Source of the DNA: Mytilus edulis
Taxonomy: Eukaryota > Mollusca > Bivalvia > Mytilida > Mytilidae
Assembly (NCBI RefSeq): GCF_963676685.1
Contig: NC_092349.1
Coordinates: forward strand, 79,930,604-79,994,603
Direction of reading: 5' to 3'
Length of the DNA: 64,000 nt
The notes under the pieces were generated by a model that was not told the DNA's origin, searched no databases, and saw only the letters and a list, made by a program, of their open reading frames with translations. Numbering within the stretch: position 1 is the stretch's first letter; every line of letters starts with the position of its first letter. Of the stretch, positions 36,401 through 47,900 are shown piece after piece. The translations under genes were made by a program, and so were the position numbers.

Positions 36401-39003
36401 TGACCTATAGTTGTTAATGTGTGTGTCATTTTGGTCTCTTGTGGACAGTTGTCTCATTGGCAATCATACCACATCTTCTTTTTTATATTCACTTTTTTCA
36501 ACAGGTCTGATATAGTAAAAGCTCTCCAAATCATTAACTGCGTAGTAATCATGTTTTTGAATAATTTTTAGGTTTCCAGCATCAATAAAGACACACGAAC
36601 ATGAGACATAACATGCAGTGACAAATATTTCATGCATTATTTGAACGACATCAGTAAATACTGATAGGTCATATTATCAGGCTTACCTGTATACGTAATT
36701 TGGAATTGCGCCTAAATTTTTACGGTTATTCGGGATAAATACTAGGTGGGATTTTCATTTCATAAATTGAACAGCGATTAAAAAGACCCGACTTTTTAAT
36801 GACTACAGTAAGAAACTATTTCAGTCTCCAATATGTAATAGAGGCCGTTTTATGTGAAAGTTGCGGAAATTTAAAACTAGCCGAACGGACGCCCCAACTT
36901 AACCAAGGTTATTCTGCCAGTTTGAAAAATATTTTTTCTATTTTTTAATAAAATAGTAAAATGAGTATACGTTGATAAGAAAGCAATACCTAAATAACCA
37001 ACGTATTTATAATATGGACAAGAATGATAATTCAAGTAAAAGAAAAATAATAAGCTTCATATAGACAATTTGGGGATTTGGAATTATATAGAGGCCATTT
37101 CAAATAAAAGTTGCGGGGAAAAATGTGCCTTCCAAAATACAACTTATGGGACATTATAAAGAGTGAAATGCTACAAAGATTTAAATGTTTAGAGAAAAAG
37201 AATTTATGTAATTTATCTTTATCTTTTAATGAAATAGTAAAAGATCGTAAAATGAGTATACAATAATAAAAAAAAACCAATAACCACAAATAACCTACGT
37301 TTTTATAATATGAACACGAATGATAGTTCCAGTAAAATAAAAAAAAACTTGATATGGACACGTTTGGGGGATTGGACACGTTTGGGAGTTTATTTTAAAA
37401 TGGACACGTTTGAGCGTTTATACAAATGACACGCTTTGGCGGCCTTTTACAACTAGAGATGTTTTGCAGTTCAATGAAGTCGATGTGGACACGTTTGGGG
37501 GGATCAGACACGTTTTGGGGGAAGGACACGTTTCTGAGTTTTACATATATATTTTAAGGTCAAGAAAAAATGGCTATAATTTTAGCACTGTTTAGCAATG
37601 TCGTTATGGTAGTTTGTTGTATGAAACGCATTAAGTTCTTTGAAACAACCCTATCAAACTAAACGAACAGAAAAAAACTATCATATTTTTTACTTGGTCC
37701 AGGCTTTAAATTTCCTTATGCAGATAAATGGTTAACTTAAACTTTTTATACTGACCTAAACCTCTCACTTGCATGACAGTCGCATAAATTCAATTAAATG
37801 GAAAACAGTGTGTGAACAAAACAAACTGACATTATAGGTAAAAATGTCAAAAATGAGTACAACGTTCAACATTGTGTTATAATTTTAATCACTATTAAAA
37901 CAAACAAATATGTCACCAACAAAAAACAGCATTATAGATTATAGACAAAGCATGAATATAGAAAATAGACCGTTGAATTTTCCGTTTGAATGGTTTTAAT
38001 CTAGTAATTTTTGGGGCCCTTTATAGCTTGCTGTTCGGTGTGAACCTATGCTCCGTGTTGATAACCTTAACTTGACCTATAATGGTTTACATTTTTTAAA
38101 TTGTGACTTGGGTGGCGATTTGTCTCATGGGCACTCATACCGCATCTTTCTATATCTATAGGATGATAACATAATGACGGGAAGTACATAAAAGGATATG
38201 GACTAAACAGTAATGATTTTAATTTACAAAGACAAATAATGAAGGAAACGCTTCACTCAATCCCAAGAACTTTCATGCAGTTAAATTCGTCGAATTCATT
38301 TTAATCACAACAATAAATGAAATTATCTTCTTATCTTTATATTTGATAATAAGCTCATATTTCTGCATAACATAAGCATCCCTTAAAAAGTGGAATTAGT
38401 TATTTTGTAGTATATAGTTCTTACAAAAATATAAAACTACACTAAAATAGTGTCAATAGAAAAAATAGGCAGCATAAGTGAACGAAGATACACATTCATA
38501 TAGAAAATAATTGTAAAGTGCAAATTAGAATTAAAAAGAATGTATTGTATACTTACTGGAAGGGACAAAAAATCAAAAATATAAAAAAAATAATTACCTT
38601 TTTATGTAATCTTCATTATCTAGTTATTTCATAACAATAGGAATTAGATTAAATGAAACCAGAACATTATATTATTATCTTGTTCAGAAAAAAAACGACC
38701 AGCAGATACCACAAACTAAGCATCAATGTCGTTTGCATTTTTGTATGTTTATTTGAAACGTTAATATATTTTCTAAACCTGTATATAAAAAACAGGCTTT
38801 CATCAATTTCATGTATTTTATCCTGATAATTTATTATATCTTATGTGATCTGTATTTTTCTAGCCTTTGTTGATAATACTACGTTTATTTTGACTTTAAC
38901 TCAGACGAATGACATTTTTTTTCTATAGTTTACACTTACCGCGTCCTCTTGCATAACGGTAAAGTAACTGAAAAACTATAACGTATTTCAGAATACAGCT
39001 CAT
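30405..39003 (-). CDS. Two-domain immunoglobulin-superfamily type I membrane protein, five exons, 313 aa
   Basis: Exons in transcript order: 38940-39003 (signal peptide), 35175-35492 (V-like Ig domain), 34603-34718 and 32541-32727 (second, C-like Ig domain split by an intron), 30405-30661 (transmembrane helix and tail). Splice phases 1,1,0,1 agree and the frame stays open to the stop. The first domain has VQLAC, SRSWSGG and CEYKC, the usual Cys/Trp/Cys layout. The second has GHFSVTITF, KNGKLFSANMSLEHVF and GDMLISCRI; its first half is divergent and lacks an obvious B-strand cysteine pair. The last exon has a roughly 25-residue helix (MLITMIVAIFMFVFMVFVIV...), then KQKGYTTI and a tail of about 45 residues without clear tyrosine signalling motifs. 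A surface adhesion or recognition role is inferred only from architecture. No vertebrate orthologue is claimed. A weak AATAAA lies at 30227-30232. Confidence 0.8.
30886..31335. mobile_element. 450-bp foldback element (two long complementary arms)
   Basis: Left end ATTAGAATGAAATTC ... and right end ... AAATTCATTCTAAT are complementary, and complementarity continues almost to the centre. GTGGCTGTGGCCATTGATTG pairs with CAATGGCCACAGCCAC; GTTTTGATTTATA and TATAAATCAAAAC form the tip. Arms are about 210 bp each. It lies in intron 4 of the IgSF gene, non-coding. Confidence 0.92.
32080..32245. mobile_element. Probable MITE with CCACGAAAAT ends
   Basis: ACCTATTTTCGTGGATTATT near the left end and AATCCACGAAAATTTGT near the right are complementary around the CGTGGAT core; the interior is non-coding. 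Similar elements are common in molluscs; exact ends are uncertain. Confidence 0.5.
33290..33640 (+). pseudogene. Broken reverse-transcriptase fragment (YMDD-type) of a non-host retroelement
   Basis: Reads, with at least one in-frame stop near 33382 and a frame break near 33470, as the RT palm motif YMDDILALNN followed by a PELDIYI segment, YDKRDD, and [18 protein letters not shown]. This block order recurs in invertebrate retroelements. The clade (Penelope-like, DIRS-like or LINE) cannot be decided from this fragment. The copy is dead. It lies antisense in intron 3 of the IgSF gene, between the two half-domain exons. Confidence 0.75.
33640..34570 (+). mobile_element. 3' non-coding part of the same retroelement
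   Basis: Nucleotide similarity to 1560-1850 and 3970-4570, with the characteristic GGAGGGATTGTGCCTGAT, GAGGTCTGGAGCTGGCAT and ACATGTTCAACCCCGCC blocks. It ends close to the acceptor side of the 34603-34718 exon. Confidence 0.65.
35862..37544. mobile_element. Foldback element with AAACGTGTCC tandem-motif arms
   Basis: The left arm (35862-36025) contains several CCAAACGTGTCC units; the right arm (37345-37544) contains the complement GGACACGTTTGGGG several times. The outermost about 65 bp of each arm align as inverted repeats. The interior (about 36830-37345) has an approximate direct duplication with GAGGCCxTTT and AAAGTTGCGG blocks. It also carries a TGGCAATCATACCAC dispersed-repeat tail near 36460. 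Non-coding; lies in intron 1 of the 313-aa IgSF gene. Confidence 0.8.
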
Positions 39004-42000
39004 TTTGATTGTATTTGGCTTTAACTAGAAAGAAACAATAACACTACGTTTATCACACCATATTGTATTTGTTTTAACCGTTGCATGTCTTTAAGTTATA
39101 TATAATGTTTCTAATCTATATAATACAAAAATATGGTAACAAATCTTTTGACCGTCAGCTCTTTAATACAGAGGCAAATAATGTTTTATGAAATATCTAA
39201 ATCATTTCAATACTTAAATTTCTCTATTTTTCGAAAGCCCGAAACAGTCACTAAGCCGTTTCGTAAATAGTCATTAACACGTCTTGAACAACGCATTTGA
39301 TTTTTTGCGTTCCTACTGTTTAGGTTCTAGCGCCACTAACAATATTCATATCAATGAAAAGTACATCTGGTGAGCCAAATTATAATATTGGTATTTTTAT
39401 GAGTATTTTATGAATGGTGTATACAGTTTTAAAACGTAAATTGAATTTATGTCTGTACCTTACCTTTCAACTTTTGTTCAGTCTTGTATCATACATCACG
39501 TGACAGTTTTGGGTTTTATTGTTTTGTTGTTGAAAACTTTAGGTCTATATTTAGTCATAAAAAAACCTAAAAGGAAAAAAATATTCTATTATAAGTCTAA
39601 AAGTTTCCATATCATAGTTTGTTTGTTAGAGCAATTTGAATATAGCATGTCAATATAGTATTGTGTATAGAAAAGACATTTAACTGGACTCGATATAAAT
39701 AAGAAAAATGTTTTATATGGTTGAATATATTTATACGTGCGTATGTGTGCAGCGAAGTCTTACATTCGTGTTATATTCGTTCTATTTAAGGATCTTTCTA
39801 AACCTCTTTCCAAGTAAAAGTATTGTATCCGAAACCAAAATCGCGTTTCAAAGTTACTTCTGTGAAACAACATTTACAGCGGTTAAAATCGAATGTGCAT
39901 ATACGTGCCTTATCGTACATATAACGTTTACTCAAATTTTCTTTTGATAATTTTTAATTTTATTTATATGGGGACGAAGTCCCCTATTACAGTAGAAAAT
40001 TCAATAATAAAAAAAAAAAATCGGGAAAATTTCCCGAATTTTTCATTGTATTAATCAACTCAAAATCGTTCAATTTTTTTTGTCGTGTTTTTTAATTTCC
40101 GGATCTTCGCAGAACACATAACTCTTCTTCCTTCCTCTGGTCTTGTTGTCGATAGACTTTGATTAGTCTAGTAAAATATAGGAACTCAAGGAACACAATA
40201 CCAATATTTCATTTTTAATCATTCTTTGTCTTTGGTATGAATAAACGTTAGGCCTACCTGATGCATTGCGTTTCTTTGTTTACATTGAACATGACGTCAT
40301 AACTTAAATAAAGTCATAAGTAAAATCCCTAACAACAAAACCCAAATCGGAAACGTTACGGTATTTCCGTATCTTTTTTTTAACAAATATTTAAAATACA
40401 AAAAAAATAATTACAACAAACTTCGTCCCCATTCACAGGTAATGCCTACCTCATATTATTCAAACACACTGACTCTAGAAAACAAGTATCTGGACATGAA
40501 TAATTGTATTGACAAACAGTCTTCATTTCTATTTGAACCGCCTGAGCTTTTATTTTTGAAAAGTGGTTGTCTTTTTTTAATGAAGCCAACTTTATACAAA
40601 GACTTTTTTTAAACAGAAAAAAAGATGTCCTACATTCATACTTTCGCTTTATGTTCATCTACATATACATATTTCTCTCATCGACTATTACGTTGTCTGC
40701 AGGCACTGTTGTTAACATGTATCCTTATTTATTTCGAATAATAGATACTGTAGACACATATATATTTTCATTCATCATCTAGACATTCACAGTTAGTGTT
40801 GGTGTAGACATTTGATTTAGTTCAATTTTTGGTGTTTTTTTTTCGTTTTACCTATTTATTCACATACTGAAACATTCAAGAATGAAAAATCTCAATAATA
40901 CAGGCAACCGGAGACCAAAAATTTAACGAAAAGACAAAGAACAGCCTCGAAAACTATACATAGAAAACAAGATATTAATTTTTTTTAAAAGAGGAAAAAA
41001 GAAAGAAAAAAAACTTGCTATATTCGCAAATAAAATAAAGACGGAAGACATTAACCACCAATATTTAACTCGTTCGAAAGGGATGCAAACAACCATATTC
41101 ATAATACGTAAATATACAAGGGCCAGATAACCACATCTGTACAGACACCAACTATTGTGGTTTTAACGATAGTTATCAATATTGGCTCATTAATCTAGAC
41201 CAGGTGGTCCCTAGGCAATCATACCATATCTTCAAATTGTTTTATTTATACGCTTTTCGAAGGATTTCTTATGGAGCTGGTAATTTTTTACCATGTCATA
41301 AAAACTAAGCTATGGTATTTACTCTATTTTTAAAAAAAAATGGAGTAGCTTGATATTACAACTCAAGTGTTTGTTTGTGTTTGAATTGTGTAGTATAAAC
41401 AGTTGGACATAGATGTGCGACAAACAGCTTTTATCTACATATGTTATGCCTTATGGGTTATATTTAGTTATGGAAAATACTTTTTTATTTTTAAAAAGTT
41501 TCAAAATGAACTATTTTTAGCCAAAACTTTGTTGTTTGTGTTTTTCTAAAATCTTCTTTGCTTAATAAATACTGAGTACCTTCTTTTTCTGCATGCAACA
41601 CGCGAGAGAAATAGTTCGTTTTCATTAAATCAGCCTTTGTTTACTTTCAATATCATCAATTATCCCCAACATTTCTTTAACATTCTGTTGCTGTTTGTAA
41701 GTTTATTTTTTAATTTGATTTAATTTAATTGATTTAGATATATTTTTCTTAGATGAAATAAATCAATGTTTACCTTGAAGTAATGAGTTCAAATATCCAA
41801 GAGGTATATAAGGCAAATTATTTAATATTTATTCTGTCGTCCATTCATGCACATCGACCAATAAATTTAATTATATTGTTAATTGTGTTCCTTTACTTTA
41901 AAATGTTTGTATATATTTGATTTTATCATGATATAATTTATTTCACACAATGTTTGATTATATCGCACGTGGCGGCTGCATCTTACTAAACAATTTGACA

Positions 42001-44570
42001 AAGATTCAATTCAGTGATGCTAGTACACTTACCTTTATACATGAATTGTGAAACTAAAGATTTCGTGGTAAATACGCGTATATATAAGGTTTCCGCTATA
42101 AATATATACAATGTAATAAGTTGTATTTTACGAACAAAGAAGACATGTCGAATATAATGAGTGTAATTTATATTTAGCATTGGTGTGATTAGGTATATAA
42201 AAATACCAACGGGACACTCAAACTCAAACTTCAATACATGCATGAAAATATGGATATTGTGTTATCATGTTTCAAGTTTTAATGCCAAATTTGGTTACGT
42301 TATGTTATTGAAGCACGCATTAGTTAAACGCACACAGTTTTGCAAGCAAAAACTTATAATTGAATGAAATATAAAGATATAGGCATATAATCATATAACA
42401 ATGCCTTTTGCCTCGATTAGTGAAAATCAAATGATGCATTATGATATCTTTGATCAGTGTATTCTCAATACTAATGGTTTATAGCAGAGGTCGATTACTT
42501 CACAAACGCATCCAGTCACCCTCCGCCTGTAGTTTACGCAATTTCTCAAGTTTTGTTTAAATCTTGATTTTGAATAGTCTTTAGTTCGTTGAGGAGAGTT
42601 GATCATCGATTAACTACAGCTGCGTCTAATGTTGTAAAAACTGTTAGGTTGATTGTACCCATGGTAGTCGTTAACTTTATATGCGAGTTATAAGGCTTAC
42701 TATAAATCATAAGATACTAAATGTCCACTAGCAACGGTGTCGATGTAGAGCATATAATTGAAAAAAAAATTTAAATATATATGTTGACTTCTGAAGCGCA
42801 TTTTATTATTAACGGTCATCCGGACTGTTTAAACCAAAATTATTGAGCGATATGCAAAGTTATTTTTGCCATTTAATTTATGTCTTATTATTCCTCAGGA
42901 ACTTGTTATTCAGTGAATGTCGTGTGCTGCTGTTTATTACCTGATTGTTTGCTCATTATTGTGCACATGAACGAGGTCGTTAGTGTTCTCGTTTAAGATA
43001 TATTATATTTGTCATCTCGTTGCCTTTTATAGAGTACTATACGGTATGGGCTTTGATCATTGCTAAAGGCCTTACGGTGAATTATAGTGGTTAATAAATG
43101 TGTTATTTGGTGTCATGCATGTGGAATGTTGTTTCATTGGCAATCATACCACATCTTTTATTTTTAATTTTACGTGTTGAATTAATATTACTGTATTATA
43201 AAATTAAAAATGAAAATGGGGAATGTGTTAGAGAGAACACAACCTGACCTAGGAGTAACAGTTGAACGCCAACAATATGGGTTTTCAACACAGCGATCAA
43301 ATCCCTTACCCGAAGGAGTGCCTAAGTTGGCGCCAAGTCAAAATTGTGTACTAGTTCAGTGATATTAGAGGCCATACTAAACTCCATACATTTGAATGAC
43401 CTAAATTTGAAAATCAAACTAACAAATGCTAGGGTAGCCTGAAGTGGGATAGGTACAAATGTGTTCAAATGTATTCTTTATTCTTTTAATGATTTATCAT
43501 CAATATTTGACAGAAAACAAGATAACTTCTGAATGCCTTTAACACATAGAATTTACAATATTAGAAAAGCTTGTGAGTTTAATGAGAAAATGAAAACCCA
43601 ATATTCAATTGTTCCTTCTTGATCAATTCAAGTCCGTATTCGTTTAACTCCCAAAACATTTAAGAAAATGTAAATAAAACATTGATAATGATCTCTGCAT
43701 TTCCTTTGTCAAAAGTGTAGCAACATCTGACTTTATCGTCATAGAAGTAGGCGTTGAGGCTAGCTATTATACTAGGTTTAATACCAAACTGACTAACAAT
43801 TTGTGTTTCTAAGAAAAAAATCAGACGCGGAAGATCAAAAAGACGAATGAAAACTCTTTAACGAAAGCAACTGACAACGCAAAGAGCAAAACATGCTAAA
43901 AAAGACTAAAGAAAACGAATAACGGGTTTCAAAATGAAACAACGAATACTAAGGTCTATACAACACGAAACCATCAAACACCAGAGGAGCTCCACATCTG
44001 GCATCGGTTGTTATAGTCATAAAGGTACAAAACTGATTGTAACGCTAATCGAAAGTTTACATCCGAGTTTTGTCCACCAATAAAATTGTTATGCCTTAGT
44101 TTTAACATATGATGAGTGATAAAGGAGTCGTATCATACAAATAATACATCAATAGCTATATGTTATGCAGAAAAGTGCGCTTCTCTACTATTGCAGCTTT
44201 CATATTCTTGTCCTATGATACAGAACTAGAACAGGGACTTTTAAAAAAAAGAAATATATTCCATTGTCAATTACGTTTCGTTTATAGATGATTGTCTTCT
44301 ATTAGATGATCCTAATATAAAAATTAAAAGATGTGGTATCATTGTCGATGAGACAAATCTCCACTATAGAACAAATTGCCGAGAATTCAACATATATAAG
44401 TCATTTTACGACCTTCAACAATGTGCCATTCTGAAAACAGAAAAAAAACAAAAAATGACAAAGAAATATTTCAAAATGATTAAGATTCCTTGTAGTGCGA
44501 TATTTTTGTTATCTCACATTTTATGATGACTGTCAAATTATTACGAATATAACAAAATCAATATGTTCTA
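39004..44570. other. Intergenic region between the two full IgSF genes, no gene seen
   Basis: AT-rich with short chance ORFs. Holds the MITE at 39968-40432, a dispersed-repeat copy at about 42890-43165 and a reversed fragment at about 44330-44450. The promoter of the 313-aa IgSF gene would lie just above 39003. Confidence 0.5.
39968..40432. mobile_element. MITE with ATGGGGACGAAGT ends
   Basis: ATGGGGACGAAGT at 39968 and its complement ACTTCGTCCCCAT (with one mismatch) ending at 40432, 465 bp. The interior contains a CGGGAAAATTTCCCG palindrome. Confidence 0.75.
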
Positions 44571-44964
44571 TTATATAATTAGTTTATATGCATTAGTATT
44601 AAATGTTTTATCTTCCTTTTCTTGATCAGGGTCTATAACAATCATATATGCTGGTCCAGGGATAAGGTAATTTTCATCGTCTGAATTATGAACTGGAATT
44701 GGCATTTCACAACTAATTGTTTTATAATGTTCACTCTTGTTTTGATTTCTTTCTGTGGGTGCGTCATTCAAATCTTCGTAAACATTTATGTATGGAGCAG
44801 AAATAGTTTCTCCCGCGATTTTCAAACGTTCCTTGTCGATTTCTCCCTCTAGCACTTGTTCTGAGATAGGTGATGGACATGCATCAGCGTTTTCGTTGCA
44901 GATTTCTTCATAGATATCATCCGATGACGTTGAACGTCTTATATTCTGAAGGGCAATGCCATTA
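44571..44964 (-). CDS. Cytoplasmic-tail exon of the six-Ig receptor
   Basis: Encodes about 130 residues after the 34-nt linker exon. Tyrosine sites in order: DIYEEI (resembles a Src-family SH2 ligand), YINV (pYxN, the Grb2 SH2 consensus), VYEDL, HYKTI, NYLIP, AYMIV and a final YKLII at the C-terminus. None has the residue at -2 expected of a strict ITIM, and spacing does not make a canonical ITAM. The final LII could bind a class II PDZ domain. Acidic and polar between motifs. Starts with T completing the split Ser codon after the linker exon. Confidence 0.85.
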
Positions 44965-47900
44965 CTAATAAAACACAAAATAAAACCAAAATTATAAATC
45001 CTGTAGTATAAAGTAAACTTTTAAAATGTATTTTCATAACTGGACCGGACATGCTAAAACATTTAATTTCAGTTTGAATAACAGGCCTAGATTAAATGTG
45101 CACAAACAAATAGTATTGAATTCAGATGATTTCAACACCATTCTTTAAAATTTATAAATTTATAAATTCAAAACCATATTCATTCGAAACAATGAAATCA
45201 AATGAAACATGATACAATTATGAAGTACCGCATTGTCCATTTTGTGAAGCGTTGAAATCATAGTATTACCTAGCTATAGTTTTATAATTATTATCATAAT
45301 TAAGGTTGAAATTATAGTGTTACCGGGTGTTATATATTTATCTCTTTTCTTTCTTTTTTTTTTTTGTGTCAATGCCTTTTAATCTTACGGACGCAATCAC
45401 GAGTTGGTTGACCGTTATGGAATAACCGTTGCACAGATGATATCAGATATGTTCCTTACGTCGTTACTACAATCCCCTTACCTTCTCATGAATTTGACCT
45501 ACCGAATTAGACTATTTACCGAGTTTTCAACATGACGGATGCCACATGTGGAGCAGGACCTGCCTACTTTCCGAAACACCTGAGATCATCCCCAGTTTGT
45601 GGTGGGGTTCGTGTTGCTGAGTCTTTAGTTTTCTATGATTTGTCATGTTTACTATAACTTGTCTGTTTGTCTTTTTCATTTTAGCCATGGAGTTGTCAGT
45701 TTATACTCAATCTATGAGTTTGACTGGCCCTATGGTATCATTTTTCCATCTAAATACTAGCTTAAATCCGTGTCATTTCGATACTGATTACTAGTACTAG
45801 TTTCATTGGCAACCATACCAAGTCTTTGTTTCAAAGAATTGACTGTTAACTGGTAAAACAGCGTCTTTCATAAATTTATATACATTACTGAACTTTTTAA
45901 CTCACCTTATTTGTATCTCTGATTGAATAGTTGTCGTTCCTGAAAAATTCCAAAAATGTTCATTTTATTAAAAACAATAGGGATTTTGTTTCTAATGAAA
46001 AAGATTCGAATGATAACATGGTTATAGCTTATGAACTTTTTAAATTCTTGTACATCATTGACTTTCAACTAATCGGACTAAATTTCCTGATAAAGGTAAT
46101 TAGCAAAAAGTGGTTCAGATACGTTAAATTTATAATATATTATTGTTTTCATTTTTTCCGGGTGTTAAGGCGATCTTGCCTTTTCTGAAGAACGCAGTTA
46201 ATGTTGTTTCTTTAATTTTCAAGCTATTTTCACATTTCCTGACCGGTGTGAGAAAAATATTTCTAATCTCTAGTGAAAATTTGTTCTCAGCAAATGATTG
46301 GTTGAAATTTAATTATCACGTCATGAAAAAAGGCGACCATGTCTGATGACGGCACATCAAAAGTACACAACTTTCCTCAAATCTGTGAAAAGGAACTATA
46401 AAAATCATAAGAGAAACAGATCCCACCACTGTAACTCGTGTATTTCAATATTTCTCCACTTTGACGATTTAAATTTTAATCATTTAAACAGCTCGGCAAG
46501 CCTCGCGCTTGAAGTATTAAAATCTAACTGTCTCGAATGGAGAAATATTGTAATACACTTGTTGTTGTGGAATCTATATTTCTATCGCAAAAGCATTTTT
46601 CTATCATGTTTAATAAGGGAGAAGGTAAGACAATGTGTAAAACACTTCTGTATGAAAACTTATAATTGGTTACCAATCGGATCTAAGCAATTAGTGACAA
46701 GACATGTGTCACTGAGAAGCCTCTTCGTTATATGCATTGTATCTTACTTACATTTACTAATATATAAACAAATTGACATATTGCATCGATAAAGTTAAAC
46801 ATTCAAACATTTCAAAATTCTAGCCATTATATAAAGAAAATCGGATAAAAAGCAAAACCAATAAGAAATAGAGGTTATTTGGCCAAAAAAAATAAATAAG
46901 GAAGACAGAAAATGGATTTAAAAATAAAAGAACCTTTCCCACTTTTACAGACCCTCATTCAGTCATTGACAAATCAACCTGAAGAAACGCAAACAAGTGT
47001 ATCTGAAAAAAAAATTAACGTAAATATACCTTTAGAAAAAGCTTTGTATTGCCATATTGCTCCGGCTAACGTCAGAGCAACAACTAGAGTCAGTCCACAT
47101 ATCAGGAATATGACTGTGAAATTATCTTTTGCAGAATCAAATGCTGTAATAGTAAGGTGTTCAATTTATTATTTTGTATATGTTTAATTCGTGTTAAATT
47201 TTGTTTTCTTAATAAGTTTGTCCGTGCTTTATTTTATTTTTTCAGGAGTGGTCTTAACAAACACTTTTGAGGTTGTATGCTTGAAAATACGGATTCTGTG
47301 TTGACGGATCTTGGTAATATTTCTAAATCAAAGAATATACAAGTATCTCACTTATGCAAAGCTGAGGTTATTTGTCCGACTTTGGCGTTTTTGTATTTTT
47401 AGGTTAATGAGCTCCTCATATTCTTAATAATCGTTACTTTTCAAGTATTTTGTCTATTTCTTGTCGAAATGCCTATCTGGTACAGAAAAATCAGAACCGT
47501 ATTGTTATAGTGAAATTTGAAAATTCAAAAACAACTTTTGATTGATTTTTTTTTTTTTTAAATTCTTTAAATTATTGTTTTGGTTTATGAATTTGCTTTC
47601 GTTACAGTGACATCGAAGTGTTGAGTTTCAAATGTGAATGAAAAAAGAACAAACCTTCATTGTTAACCTCAGACGAATTCATTGGATATATACTACTGTA
47701 TGATAAGGCCTCGCTGTGACTATCTGTTGTCGTAAGTGACGAAAATGAAGAATTGTGTGTTGTATTAAATACCTTTTCACTACTACCAAATCTGTTTCTT
47801 ATGAGGCATACAAACCGTCCTTTTAACACACTTTCAGGATCGAGTAATTTTAGATCAGTTTTTATACAATCTCTTTGAACCTTTTTATCGTAGATAACGA

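Noticed and set aside
46346-46792. 148-codon open frame on the plus strand
   Set aside because: No recognisable domain, lies in an intron of the receptor on the opposite strand, and the composition is typical of AT-rich chance ORFs.
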